Source of the DNA: a bacterium
GTDB lineage: Bacteria > Pseudomonadota > Alphaproteobacteria > Caulobacterales > Hyphomonadaceae
Direction: 5' to 3'
NCBI GenBank assembly: GCA_016125045.1
Contig: WGML01000003.1
Location: 185,041-249,040 of the forward strand
Length of the DNA stretch: 64,000 nt
Shown: positions 54,609 to 62,578 of the stretch, piece by piece
How the letters are laid out: every line of letters begins with the position of its first letter
Numbering within the stretch: position 1 is the stretch's first letter
The notes under the pieces: generated by a model
Told to the model about the DNA's origin: nothing
The model's input: only the letters and a program-made list of their open reading frames with translations
Database searches by the model: none
Made by a program: the position numbers and the translations under genes

Positions 54609-55934
54609 TCAGCCCTTCTTCTCGACCTGGGGCGCGGCGGAAGCCGAGTCCAGCTTGCCGGTGCGCAGGTAAAGGAGCGCCCGCTCAAGCTGATAGTCCT
54701 CGCCCGTATATCCCGCGGGGGGCATGTCGGCCGGGATGTGAGGCGCTTCGCGCTGTACGCCCTGATCATTCTCCAGGGCCTTGGGAAGCGAGGCTTCCGT
54801 GTAACGCTCCTGCCGCAGCTTGAGGCTCGCGATCGCCTCATCCGACAGCCTCGTCGAGGCGACCTCGAAGTCGGGCGTGATGCCGGACCCCTGGATCGAG
54901 CGACCTGACGGCGTGTAGTAGCGCGAGGTCGTGAGCCGCATCGCGCCCTTTTCCGGGCCGAGCGGGATGACGGTCTGGACCGATCCCTTCCCAAAGGTGG
55001 TGAGCCCGATCACCTTGGCGCGGCCGCGATCCTGAAGCGCGCCGGCGACGATTTCGGCCGCCGACGCCGATCCGTTGTTGACCAGAACCACCATCGGGAT
55101 GTCAGGAAAGCGCGAGGCCCGCCGGACATTGTAGCGCTGCACATCCTGCGCGCGCCGACCTCTCGTCGAGACAACCTCTCCGTTCGGCAGGAAGCGGGAT
55201 GTGACCTCTATGGCCTGCTCAAGTAGTCCGCCTGGATTGTCGCGAAGGTCGAGAACGAGGGCTTTCGGAGCTCCCTTCGCCGACTTGCGCAGCGCCGCGA
55301 GGGCGTCGTCCAGCTGTTCGGCCGTCTGTTCGTTGAACGCGGACACGCGCACGTAGCCGATGTCCTTTTCCAGCCGCTGCTTCACGCTGTCCGGCCGTAT
55401 CTTTTCGCGCTTGAGCGTCACATCGAACGGTTCGACGCCTTCGCGCACGACAGTGATCGTGATGTTCGACCCGACGGCTCCACGCATCTGCTTCACCGCG
55501 TCGTTCAGCGGCAGGCCGACGATGGTTGCGCCATCGATCGCGGTAAGGAAGTCGCCGCTCTTGATGCCGGCGCGGCTGGCGGGCGTGTCGTCCATCGGGG
55601 AGACGACCTTCACGAAGCCGTCCTGGGCCGTGACCTCGATCCCGAGGCCGCCATATTCGCCCGACGTCTGGACCTGCATGTCGCGGAATTCGTCGGGGTT
55701 CAGGTAGCTCGAATGCGGATCGAGCGACATCAGCATGCCGTCGATCGACGCCTCAATGGCCTGGGCTTCGTCGACCTCGACCACATAGTCCGCCTGCACG
55801 CGGGCGAGCACTTCGGCGAACAGTTCGAGTTGCCGGTAGGTGTCCGCACGGGAATTGGACTGGCCGTTGGCGAACGCGAAGGCCGAGACCCCGAGCGTCA
55901 AACCGATCGCCGGACCAATGAACCAGTAGCGCAT
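54609..55934 (-). CDS. ctpA: C-terminal processing protease (S41 family)
   Basis: A 441-residue periplasmic protease with an N-terminal leader (VSAFAFANG), a PDZ domain (about residues 95-175, GGLGIEVTAQDGFVKVVSP) and the S41 catalytic core. The dyad is Ser291 in NNGSASAAEIVAGALQD and Lys316 in TFGKGSVQT, 25 residues apart as in E. coli Prc. VLDLRDNPGGLLEQAI is also diagnostic. CtpA trims envelope proteins and cell-wall enzymes. Its position after envC is the standard alphaproteobacterial order. Confidence 0.95.
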   Translation of the reverse strand: MRYWFIGPAIGLTLGVSAFAFANGQSNSRADTYRQLELFAEVLARVQADYVVEVDEAQAIEASIDGMLMSLDPHSSYLNPDEFRDMQVQTSGEYGGLGIEVTAQDGFVKVVSPMDDTPASRAGIKSGDFLTAIDGATIVGLPLNDAVKQMRGAVGSNITITVVREGVEPFDVTLKREKIRPDSVKQRLEKDIGYVRVSAFNEQTAEQLDDALAALRKSAKGAPKALVLDLRDNPGGLLEQAIEVTSRFLPNGEVVSTRGRRAQDVQRYNVRRASRFPDIPMVVLVNNGSASAAEIVAGALQDRGRAKVIGLTTFGKGSVQTVIPLGPEKGAMRLTTSRYYTPSGRSIQGSGITPDFEVASTRLSDEAIASLKLRQERYTEASLPKALENDQGVQREAPHIPADMPPAGYTGEDYQLERALLYLRTGKLDSASAAPQVEKKG

Positions 55935-55966
55935 CTGCGCATGCTCCTCAGCGTCGTCGGCGCGCC

Positions 55967-57256
55967 CTACGCGCCCTTCTCAAGCCAGCCTTCCGGGTCG
56001 ACCGGGTCGCCGTTTCGGCGCACCTCGAGATAGAACTCGGGGGGCGGGGTCGCACGGTCGGCCATCCGGCCCACGGGCTCGCCAGCAAGAACCCACTGTC
56101 CCGTCTCCGGGTAAATGGCGTCCAAACCAGCCAACACAACAAGGTAGTCATCACCCACGTCGAGAATCAACACATCTCCGTAGCTTCTGAACGCTCCAGC
56201 GTACTCAATCCGTGCATCGAGCGGCGAAACGACCTGAGCGCCGGGTCTGGCGGCGAAGGTCACGCCCTGTGCGGCGACGCCGTCCCTGGATCGGCCGTAA
56301 CGAACAAGCACCTCACCGAACACGGGCGCGGTCGGCTTGAGAGCCACCCCGGAGGACGTCGCCGCGGGCGGTGGACGGGCGGTGCCCCGCGTGTTCGGTC
56401 GATCACGCGCGGCGGTCTGCGAGGGGTTCGCGCTGGGTCGGGCCTCGTCGGTCCGGGACGGCTTGCGGCTCGGTCGGCCGGGGGCGGATTCCTGGAGACC
56501 CTTGAGCAATTCCTTGAGGGTCGCCGCCTCCCGGCCCAATCGTTCTGCTTCGCGCGACAGGGCGGCCGTCTCCGCCGCGAGCGACGCCCGCTTGAGGCGT
56601 TTTTCAGCCGCGAGCGCCTCGATCTCCGCACGGCGCGCGGCGAGCGCGGCGACCGAGTCCGCGATGAGATCGCGCTCGGCGTCGACTTGCGAGGCGATCC
56701 GCCGCAGGTCCTCGATCCGGGTCGCGAGCTCGTCGGCGCGGGACTTCAGCGCCGGCGCCGTCTCTCCCATCAGGATCGCCGCCCGAACCGCGTCTCCGGT
56801 GTCCTCCGGGCTGGTGGCGAGCGCGGGCGGACGACGCGAGCCGAGCGACATCAGGGCGGCGAGCAGATCATCAAGCGCCCTGCGGTCGGAGACCATGCGT
56901 TCGCGCGCGGTCTTGAGCTCCTCGTTGAGGGTCTCCAGCCTCACTTCGGCCGCCGCGGCTGCTTCCTCGCGCCGGCGGCTGTCGGAGGCGGCGGCGATGA
57001 GATCGGCGTCGATCTCGGCGGTTTCCCGTTCGGCGGAGGCGCTCGATCTTTCGAGGGCTCTCAGGCGCTTTTGAGCCTCATCGCGCGCCGCCTCGACAGA
57101 TTTGAGGTCGTCGAGCGTGTAGGAGTCCCGTTGGGCGGCGGCGCGTTCGTGATTGAGGACCATTGGCGCCGCGACAAGGAGCGCCGCAAGGGCGGCGCGC
57201 CGCCCCGCATGGGCGAGGCGGCGATGAACTCGCAAACGGTCTCCTCGAAACATCAT
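55967..57256 (-). CDS. envC: EnvC-like murein hydrolase activator (coiled coil plus degenerate LytM domain)
   Basis: The ATG at 57256 overlaps the rlmH stop by four bases (ATGA). The 429-residue product has a signal sequence (AALAALLVAAPMVLNHERAAA), a long coiled coil (residues about 40-270, EARDEAQKRLRALERSSASA and more), a Pro/Arg-rich linker, and a C-terminal M23/LytM domain. The domain lacks the HxH zinc residues: where an active enzyme has H-G, it reads DVGDDYLVVLAGLD, as in EnvC, which activates amidases instead of cutting. Parts of this domain (56100-56200) are AT-rich compared with the rest. Confidence 0.87.
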   Translation of the reverse strand: MMFRGDRLRVHRRLAHAGRRAALAALLVAAPMVLNHERAAAQRDSYTLDDLKSVEAARDEAQKRLRALERSSASAERETAEIDADLIAAASDSRRREEAAAAAEVRLETLNEELKTARERMVSDRRALDDLLAALMSLGSRRPPALATSPEDTGDAVRAAILMGETAPALKSRADELATRIEDLRRIASQVDAERDLIADSVAALAARRAEIEALAAEKRLKRASLAAETAALSREAERLGREAATLKELLKGLQESAPGRPSRKPSRTDEARPSANPSQTAARDRPNTRGTARPPPAATSSGVALKPTAPVFGEVLVRYGRSRDGVAAQGVTFAARPGAQVVSPLDARIEYAGAFRSYGDVLILDVGDDYLVVLAGLDAIYPETGQWVLAGEPVGRMADRATPPPEFYLEVRRNGDPVDPEGWLEKGA

Positions 57257-57711
57257 GCGCGATGGTACGGGGTTCCGGCTTCGATCGACAACGCCCGATA
57301 GATCTGTTCGCACAGCATCGAGCGCACCAGCCGGTGCGGCCAGGTGGCCGCCCCGAACGCCAGGGTGAGCCGGGCGCGATCGAGGATCGAGGCGCCAACG
57401 CCGTCCGCTCCGCCGATCACGAAATCCACATCGAGGCCGCTGTCACGCCAGCCGGCGAGCCGCTCCGACAGCCGGGCGGAGGTCAGCGCCTCGCCGCGTT
57501 CATCAAGGCATACCAGCGCACCGGGCCCGAGCCGTGCGGCGATGCGCTCGGCCTCTCGCGCCGGGCCTCCGCCCGCGTCGATTTCTATTTCTTCCACATT
57601 GCGATAGCCGAGCTGGCCGGCGAGGCGGCGCGCGCGTTCGTGGTAGTCGTCGAAGAGCGCCCTTTCCGGCCCGTCCTTCATGCGTCCGACGGCGAGAATG
57701 CGGATCGCCAA
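57253..57711 (-). CDS. rlmH: 23S rRNA pseudouridine-1915 N3-methyltransferase
   Basis: RlmH methylates pseudouridine 1915 in helix 69. The 152-residue SPOUT protein starts at a TTG (57711), since no ATG fits: MAIRILAVGRMKDGPERALF. The SAM knot is seen in FVIGGADGVGASILDRA, and TWPHRLVRSMLCEQIYRALS followed by TPYHRA is diagnostic. It follows rsfS by 7 bp and overlaps envC by 4 bp, the standard order. Confidence 0.95.
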   Translation of the reverse strand: MAIRILAVGRMKDGPERALFDDYHERARRLAGQLGYRNVEEIEIDAGGGPAREAERIAARLGPGALVCLDERGEALTSARLSERLAGWRDSGLDVDFVIGGADGVGASILDRARLTLAFGAATWPHRLVRSMLCEQIYRALSIEAGTPYHRA

Positions 57712-57718
57712 CGCAGGA

Positions 57719-58057
57719 TCAAGCGCCGGCCTGGGGCTTGGCGTGCCCGGTCGCGTCGGCGGACCAGATCCGCTCCAGATTGTAGAACTCGCGCACTTCC
57801 GGCCGGAAGATGTGAATGACGATGTCGTTGGCGTCGATCAGCACCCAGTCGCAATTGGGCAAGCCCTCGACCCGCGGCGAGCCGGCCCCGGCGTCCTTCA
57901 GCAGTCGCACCAGGTGATCTGCGAGCGCACCGACATGACGCTGCGACCGTCCGGACGCGATGATCATCCAGTCCGCGATGGAGGACTTGCCCTGGAGATC
58001 GATCTTCAGGATGTTTTCCGCCTTGTCGTCCTCGAGCCGCCTTGCGACTTCGGACAT
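57719..58057 (-). CDS. rsfS: Ribosomal silencing factor RsfS
   Basis: RsfS binds L14 and blocks subunit joining on starvation. From the ATG at 58057 there are 112 residues with the full pattern: DDKAENILKIDLQGKSSIAD, WMIIASGRSQRHVGALADHL, GLPNCDWVLIDANDIVIHIF and RPEVREFYNLERIW. The open frame continues upstream, and the family sometimes has a longer N terminus, so a start before 58057 cannot be excluded. nadD normally comes just upstream but is 1.5 kb away here. Confidence 0.94.
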   Translation of the reverse strand: MSEVARRLEDDKAENILKIDLQGKSSIADWMIIASGRSQRHVGALADHLVRLLKDAGAGSPRVEGLPNCDWVLIDANDIVIHIFRPEVREFYNLERIWSADATGHAKPQAGA

Positions 58058-58305
58058 CAGCTCTGTCGGGTCGTATCTGGGTTCTGGCTGGGCGGCGTGC
58101 GCGCCCTCAATCTTCAGAGCAGACAGGTCTAGCTTCCCTATGTTTGCCTACGGGTCGCGAAGATTACCACATGACCGCCGACGCCGTCACCTCGTATGTT
58201 GCGGCTCTCGCAGGGCGAAAGGACTAGCCCTTGCGGCGGCGGTCGACATAGGTTGACGGCGAGCGATCGTCCATCCGCCCAAGTTTCCAGCCCTTCGGAG
58301 GTCAT

Positions 58306-59472
58306 ATGAGCCAGCCAGCCAGCGCCCGATCGTTCGACATCGTCGTGTATGGCGCGACGGGGTTCACCGGGCGGCTCGTCGCCGAGCACCTGCTCGCGCG
58401 CTATGGTGCGTCCGGGCCGCCGCGATGGGCGATGGCGGGCCGCAGCGCCGCGAAACTGGCCGAGGTCCGCGATGCGATCGGCGCCCCGGCGGATCTGCCG
58501 CTGATCGTCGCCGATGCATCGGATCCCGCCTCGATCGACGCCATGGCGAAGCAGGCGCGGGCCGTTATCACCACGGTGGGCCCCTATCAGCTTTACGGCG
58601 ACGGTCTGGTGGCGGCCTGCGCCGCGGCGGGGACCGACTATCTTGATCTTGCAGGGGAATCCCACTGGATCGCGAAAATGATCGCCGCGCATGAGGCCGC
58701 CGCGAAAGCCTCCGGCGCGAGGCTGTTGTTCTCGAGCGGGTTCGATTCGATCCCCTTCGATCTTGGCGTCTATCTGTTGCAGGAGGAGGCCAAGGCGCGT
58801 TTCGGCGTCCACGCGCAGCGCGTGAGGGGGCGGGTGCGGGGCATGTCCGGCTCCGCGTCGGGCGGGACGCTGGCGAGCGGCCGGGCCACGATGGAGGCCG
58901 CGCAGAAAGACCCCTCCGTCATCGCCACGCTGATGAATCCCTTCGCCCTCACGCCGGGGTTCAAGGGCGCGGATCAGCCGAACGGATCGAAGCCCTACCA
59001 TGACGAGGTGACGGGATCGTGGGTCGCGCCCTTCATCATGGCGCCCATCAACACCAAGGCCGTTCATCGCACGAACTTCCTGCTGGGGCGGCCCTGGGGC
59101 GACGGCTTCCAGTATGACGAAATGCTGATGACGAAGAGCGAAGCGGCGGGCGACGGGCCGGGCTTCGACATGACGAGCAATCTCAAGCCCGGGGAGGGTC
59201 CCTCGAAGGAGGAACGAGAGGCCGGCTGGTACGACCTTCTGTTCATCGGCCAAACGGCGGATGGCCGCACCCTGCGCACATCGGTTCGCGGCGACATGGA
59301 CCCGGGCTACGGGTCGACGTCAAAAATGCTAGTAGAAACAGCGATCTGTCTGTTGGGCGCAGATCGTTCGAAGCTTCCGGGCGGCGCATGGACGCCGGCG
59401 GCGGCGCTGAAGGACGCGCTGAGTCAGCGCCTGGCCGACCATGCCGGGCTGACCTTCAGCGCCGAAGACTGA
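58306..59472 (+). CDS. Saccharopine dehydrogenase-like NAD(P)-binding protein
   Basis: A 388-residue protein of the family that includes mycobacterial trans-acting enoyl reductase. It opens FDIVVYGATGFTGRLVAEHL with a Rossmann motif. Typical segments are AKQARAVITTVGPYQLYGD, LVAACAAAGTDYLDLAGESH, LFSSGFDSIPFDLGVYLL and SGGTLASGRATMEAAQKD. Membrane-lipid roles are known for some relatives; substrate here unknown. It is the only plus-strand gene in the run from proA to EamA and splits nadD from rsfS. Confidence 0.88.
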   Translation: MSQPASARSFDIVVYGATGFTGRLVAEHLLARYGASGPPRWAMAGRSAAKLAEVRDAIGAPADLPLIVADASDPASIDAMAKQARAVITTVGPYQLYGDGLVAACAAAGTDYLDLAGESHWIAKMIAAHEAAAKASGARLLFSSGFDSIPFDLGVYLLQEEAKARFGVHAQRVRGRVRGMSGSASGGTLASGRATMEAAQKDPSVIATLMNPFALTPGFKGADQPNGSKPYHDEVTGSWVAPFIMAPINTKAVHRTNFLLGRPWGDGFQYDEMLMTKSEAAGDGPGFDMTSNLKPGEGPSKEEREAGWYDLLFIGQTADGRTLRTSVRGDMDPGYGSTSKMLVETAICLLGADRSKLPGGAWTPAAALKDALSQRLADHAGLTFSAED

Positions 59473-59520
59473 GGCGCGCCGCCAGCCCCGGACGACAGCC
59501 CCGGACGTCAGCCCAGGACG

Positions 59521-60156
59521 TCAACCCTGTCCGGTCATGGCGCGAAGGCGGGTGGACGATTCGGCGTTCAGGGGTGCGGTGAGATAGGTCCACGCCGGCG
59601 CCTGCTTCCTGGCGAGACGGCGCGCCGCGAACGGCCGCACGCGCGCGGCGGCGAAAACGCGGGCGAACTTCGACAGCCCCGCCCGCGGGCTCGCGCCGGG
59701 CCTTGAAATCACGCAGATCGGCACGCTCCGGGCAATGTCGCGCCAGCGCCGCCAACGATGAAACTGGCCGAGATTGTCGCCGCCCATGATCCAGACAAAT
59801 CGGGCGTCCGGCGCGAGCATCTGGAGGTGGTCGATGAGGTCGGCGGTGTAGGTGAGCCCGGCCGCCGCCTCGAACGCGCTCACCTTGATCCGCCGCGACT
59901 GAAACAGGCTCCGGGCGGCGCCCAAGCGGACGTCGAAGGGCGTTCCCGTGCGCTTCAGCGGGTTGCCGCGGGCCGGAATGACCCAGACGGCGTCGAGGCC
60001 GAGACGCCGCATCGCCGTCTCGATCAGGTGGCTGTGGCCGGCATGGGGAGGATCGAAACTACCGCCGATGACGCCGACGGAAAGGCCGGCGCGGGGACGG
60101 GGAAGCGCCCGCCAGGCGTGGCTCGTCCGCCGCCGCAACGCGCTTTCCTGGTTCAC
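59521..60156 (-). CDS. nadD: Nicotinate-nucleotide adenylyltransferase
   Basis: NadD joins nicotinate mononucleotide to AMP in NAD synthesis. The 211 residues start at a GTG (60156), with a 26-residue lead before VGVIGGSFDPPHAGHSHLIE, the nucleotidyltransferase (H/T)xGH motif. VWVIPARGNPLKR and FVWIMGGDNLGQFHRWRRW are diagnostic, and the SSTRLR motif near the end closes the active site. It starts 5 bp after the DUF4399 gene's stop, so the two are coupled. Confidence 0.95.
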   Translation of the reverse strand: MNQESALRRRTSHAWRALPRPRAGLSVGVIGGSFDPPHAGHSHLIETAMRRLGLDAVWVIPARGNPLKRTGTPFDVRLGAARSLFQSRRIKVSAFEAAAGLTYTADLIDHLQMLAPDARFVWIMGGDNLGQFHRWRRWRDIARSVPICVISRPGASPRAGLSKFARVFAAARVRPFAARRLARKQAPAWTYLTAPLNAESSTRLRAMTGQG

Positions 60157-60161
60157 GCTTC

Positions 60162-60686
60162 CTACTTCACCGTGATCGTGATCGGCTGGGACTGGATGGG
60201 CGGGGTGTGCGGCTCGTGGTTCATGTCTCCGAGGATAAGCTGGAGCGTGTGAGGGCCGGGCGCGAGTTCAAGAACGGTCTCGGTCTGGCCGCCGCCAAAG
60301 TGCAAGTGGTTGGCGTCATTGGGAATTGCGTAGTCGAGCGCCTCACCCTCGAGCGTGGCGTCGATCAGCAGGTGGTGGTGGCCAGTATTCGGCTTATCCA
60401 CGAGGGCCGGAGCCACGCCATAATTGGACAGGCCGAAGATCACTCGAACGGGAGAGGTGACGATGTCGCCATCCTTCAGGTTGACGATGTACACCGTTGG
60501 GTCGCTCGACGCGGGCGGCGACTGCATGGCCGCCCTCGCGGCGGTCATGGCGTCGATTTCGGCCTGCAGCTCGTTGATTTTCTGGGTCATGAGCGGATCG
60601 ACGGCGGGCGGCGCGGCGGCCTGCGGCGAACACGCCGCGAGGCCGGCGGCGAGGAGGACGGGAAGCCAGGCGTGGCGAAGGGTCAT
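60162..60686 (-). CDS. DUF4399 lipoprotein
   Basis: The leader ends LAAGLAAC (Cys19). The 174-residue product continues with a short coiled-coil (KINELQAEIDAMTAARAAMQ) and a DUF4399 domain: VYIVNLKDGDIVTSPVRVIF, KPNTGHHHLLIDA with a His triplet, HLHFGGGQTETVLELAPG and LGDMNHEPHTPP. The histidines suggest metal binding, but the domain's role is unknown. It sits between proA (102 bp upstream) and nadD (5 bp downstream), on the same strand. Confidence 0.87.
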   Translation of the reverse strand: MTLRHAWLPVLLAAGLAACSPQAAAPPAVDPLMTQKINELQAEIDAMTAARAAMQSPPASSDPTVYIVNLKDGDIVTSPVRVIFGLSNYGVAPALVDKPNTGHHHLLIDATLEGEALDYAIPNDANHLHFGGGQTETVLELAPGPHTLQLILGDMNHEPHTPPIQSQPITITVK

Positions 60687-60788
60687 GATGAGCGCTCCCT
60701 GGGGGTTTCAGCGTAACTGGGTCGCCATCCTTAGCATGCGGCCGCGCGCATGGCAGCCGAACCGGTGTCGCGGGTCGATCGCGAACGT

Positions 60789-62093
60789 TCACGGTCGCGT
60801 TTGGCCGCGCCCGCGAACGACATATTTGAAGATGGTGAGCTGCTCGGCGCCGACCGGCCCGCGCGCATGGATGCGGGACGTGGCGATGCCGATCTCCGCG
60901 CCCATCCCGAACTCGCCGCCGTCCGCGAACTGCGTCGAGGCGTTGTGCAGGACGATGGCGGAGTCGACCGTGCTCAGAAAAAGTTCCGCGATTTCAGGGT
61001 TTTCTGTGACAATCGCGTCGGTGTGCTGCGAGCCGTAGCGGGCGATGTGGCGCATCGCGCCGTCGACGCCGTCGACCACGGCGACTGAAAGAATGGGCGC
61101 GAGGTGCTCGGTCGACCAGTCGGCCTCGACGGCGGGCGTCATCGGGTGGACCGAGCGGGCGCGTTCGTCACCGCGCAGCTCGCAGCCGGCGGCTTCAAGC
61201 GCCCTGGCGATGGGCGGCAGGAGACGTTCCAAGCCCTTGGAATCAATCAACAAAGTCTCCATCGCGCCACAAATTCCAACGCGCCGCATCTTGGCGTTGA
61301 CGGCGATCGCGACGGCCATGTCGGGGTCGGCGGCTTCGTGGATGAAGGTGTGGCAGAGCCCTTCAAGGTGGCCGATGACGGGGACGCGCGCCTCGGCCTG
61401 CACGCGTTCGACGAGGCTGCGGCCGCCGCGCGGCACCAGAATGTCGAGCTTGCCGCCGAGCCCCGCGAGCATGTGGCCCACGGCGGCGCGGTCGGCGGTC
61501 TGGACAAGTTGAATCGCATCCTCGGGGAGGCCGGCCACGCGGAGGCCCTCCCGCAGGGCTTCGGCGATGGCGCGCGAGGAGTGAAGGCTCTCCGACCCGC
61601 CCCGCAAAATCGCGGCGTTTCCGGACCTTACGCAGATCGCGCCGGCGTCGGCGGTGACGTTGGGCCGGCTCTCATAGATGATCCCGATGACGCCGATCGG
61701 CCCGCGGACCCGCTGGATAAGGAGGCCGTTGGGCCGTGTCCATTCGGCGATGACGTCGCCGCAGGGATCGGGCAGGGCGGCGATGTCGGCGACGCCCTTC
61801 GCCATGGCGGTGATGCGATTCCGCGTCAGCTCCAGCCGGTCGAGCATGGCGGCGCTGAGGCCGCGCGCGCGGGCCGCCTCCATGTCGCGCGCGTTCGCGG
61901 ACGCGAGGTTTGAGTGATGTTTCAGCAGGGTTTCGGACATGCTGAGGAGGGCTTTCGACCGCGCCTCCCGGCTCGCCGCGGCGAGCGCCCGCGACGCGGC
62001 CTGTCCACGCGCGCCCATGTCCAGCATGTCGGCGGCGAGCGCGGCGGAATGGGCGCCTGCGGGGGCGCCGAGGGGGGAAGGGATGGTCATCAT
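60789..62093 (-). CDS. proA: Gamma-glutamyl phosphate reductase
   Basis: ProA reduces glutamyl-5-phosphate to the semialdehyde in proline synthesis. The 434 residues have VIGIIYESRPNVTADAGAIC, LRGGSESLHSSRAIAEAL, LDILVPRGGRSLVERVQ and the catalytic Cys275 in RRVGICGAMETLLID. Two adjacent ATGs (62093, 62090) can start it. proB, usually just upstream, is not in the window; instead a non-coding repeat and a divergent TIR gene follow. Codons around the catalytic cysteine (61225-61290) are AT-rich. Confidence 0.96.
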   Translation of the reverse strand: MMTIPSPLGAPAGAHSAALAADMLDMGARGQAASRALAAASREARSKALLSMSETLLKHHSNLASANARDMEAARARGLSAAMLDRLELTRNRITAMAKGVADIAALPDPCGDVIAEWTRPNGLLIQRVRGPIGVIGIIYESRPNVTADAGAICVRSGNAAILRGGSESLHSSRAIAEALREGLRVAGLPEDAIQLVQTADRAAVGHMLAGLGGKLDILVPRGGRSLVERVQAEARVPVIGHLEGLCHTFIHEAADPDMAVAIAVNAKMRRVGICGAMETLLIDSKGLERLLPPIARALEAAGCELRGDERARSVHPMTPAVEADWSTEHLAPILSVAVVDGVDGAMRHIARYGSQHTDAIVTENPEIAELFLSTVDSAIVLHNASTQFADGGEFGMGAEIGIATSRIHARGPVGAEQLTIFKYVVRGRGQTRP

Positions 62094-62125
62094 GGCCTCT
62101 TTATCCCCCTTCCTAGCGACGGACG

Positions 62126-62240
62126 CCGCAGAAGGCGAGCCGGGGCGAATGGGAGGATAAGTTCCGGCGCTCTGCGCACACGGCGCGAAGCGGGCGCCGG
62201 GCGTCGCAAAACCGGCGGATAAGGGCTGCGCGCGCCCGCT
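62126..62240. repeat. Non-coding repeat, copy 1
   Basis: 115 bp from CCGCAGAAGGCGAGCC to GCGCGCGCCCGCT. It matches 62409-62522 closely along its length, including GGCGCGAAGCGGGCGCC and GGATAAGGGCTGCGCGCGCC. It starts 33 bp from proA's start. The whole proA-TIR gap (62094-62578) holds no gene I can support. Confidence 0.85.
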
Positions 62241-62307
62241 CCCGGGTGGCTGAGCGGCAACAGCGGTGAAACGTTTGGCCCCTCACCCCCAGGCCCCTCA
62301 CCCCCGG

Positions 62308-62333
62308 CCCCTCTCCCGCGCGCGGGAGAGGGG
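62308..62333. repeat. 26-bp perfect palindrome between the repeats
   Basis: CCCCTCTCCCGCG followed at once by its complement CGCGGGAGAGGGG, with no spacer. The flank on the left repeats CCCCTCACCCCC. This is the look of REP-type intergenic elements found in many copies in some alphaproteobacterial genomes. Confidence 0.75.
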
Positions 62334-62408
62334 GAGGCTGCGGTGTTTCTTGTCCTCACCCATTCATCGGGGAGGTGGTCGAGCGCAAGCGAGGGGGTGG
62401 GGGCGAGA

Positions 62409-62522
62409 CCGCAGAAGGCGAACCGGTGCTAATAGGAGGACAGTTCACCCGCTCTGCGCAGACGGCGCGAAGCGGGCGCCCGGCGGCGCAAAACCGGTGG
62501 ATAAGGGCTGCGCGCGCCCGCT
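62409..62522. repeat. Non-coding repeat, copy 2
   Basis: 114 bp, direct-oriented copy of 62126-62240, ending 57 bp before the TIR gene's start. Differences are concentrated in the first third; GCGCAAAACCGGTGGATAAGG and the end are nearly unchanged. It may hold or replace part of the TIR gene's promoter. Confidence 0.85.
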
Positions 62523-62578
62523 TTATCGGTCGCCGACGCTCGGCTAGTGTGAGGGGTCGACCGGCGGGGGCGCGTTTC

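Noticed and set aside
62281..62400. CRISPR-like repeated GC-rich segments
   Set aside because: There are only two long copies with no regular spacers, and no cas gene is present.
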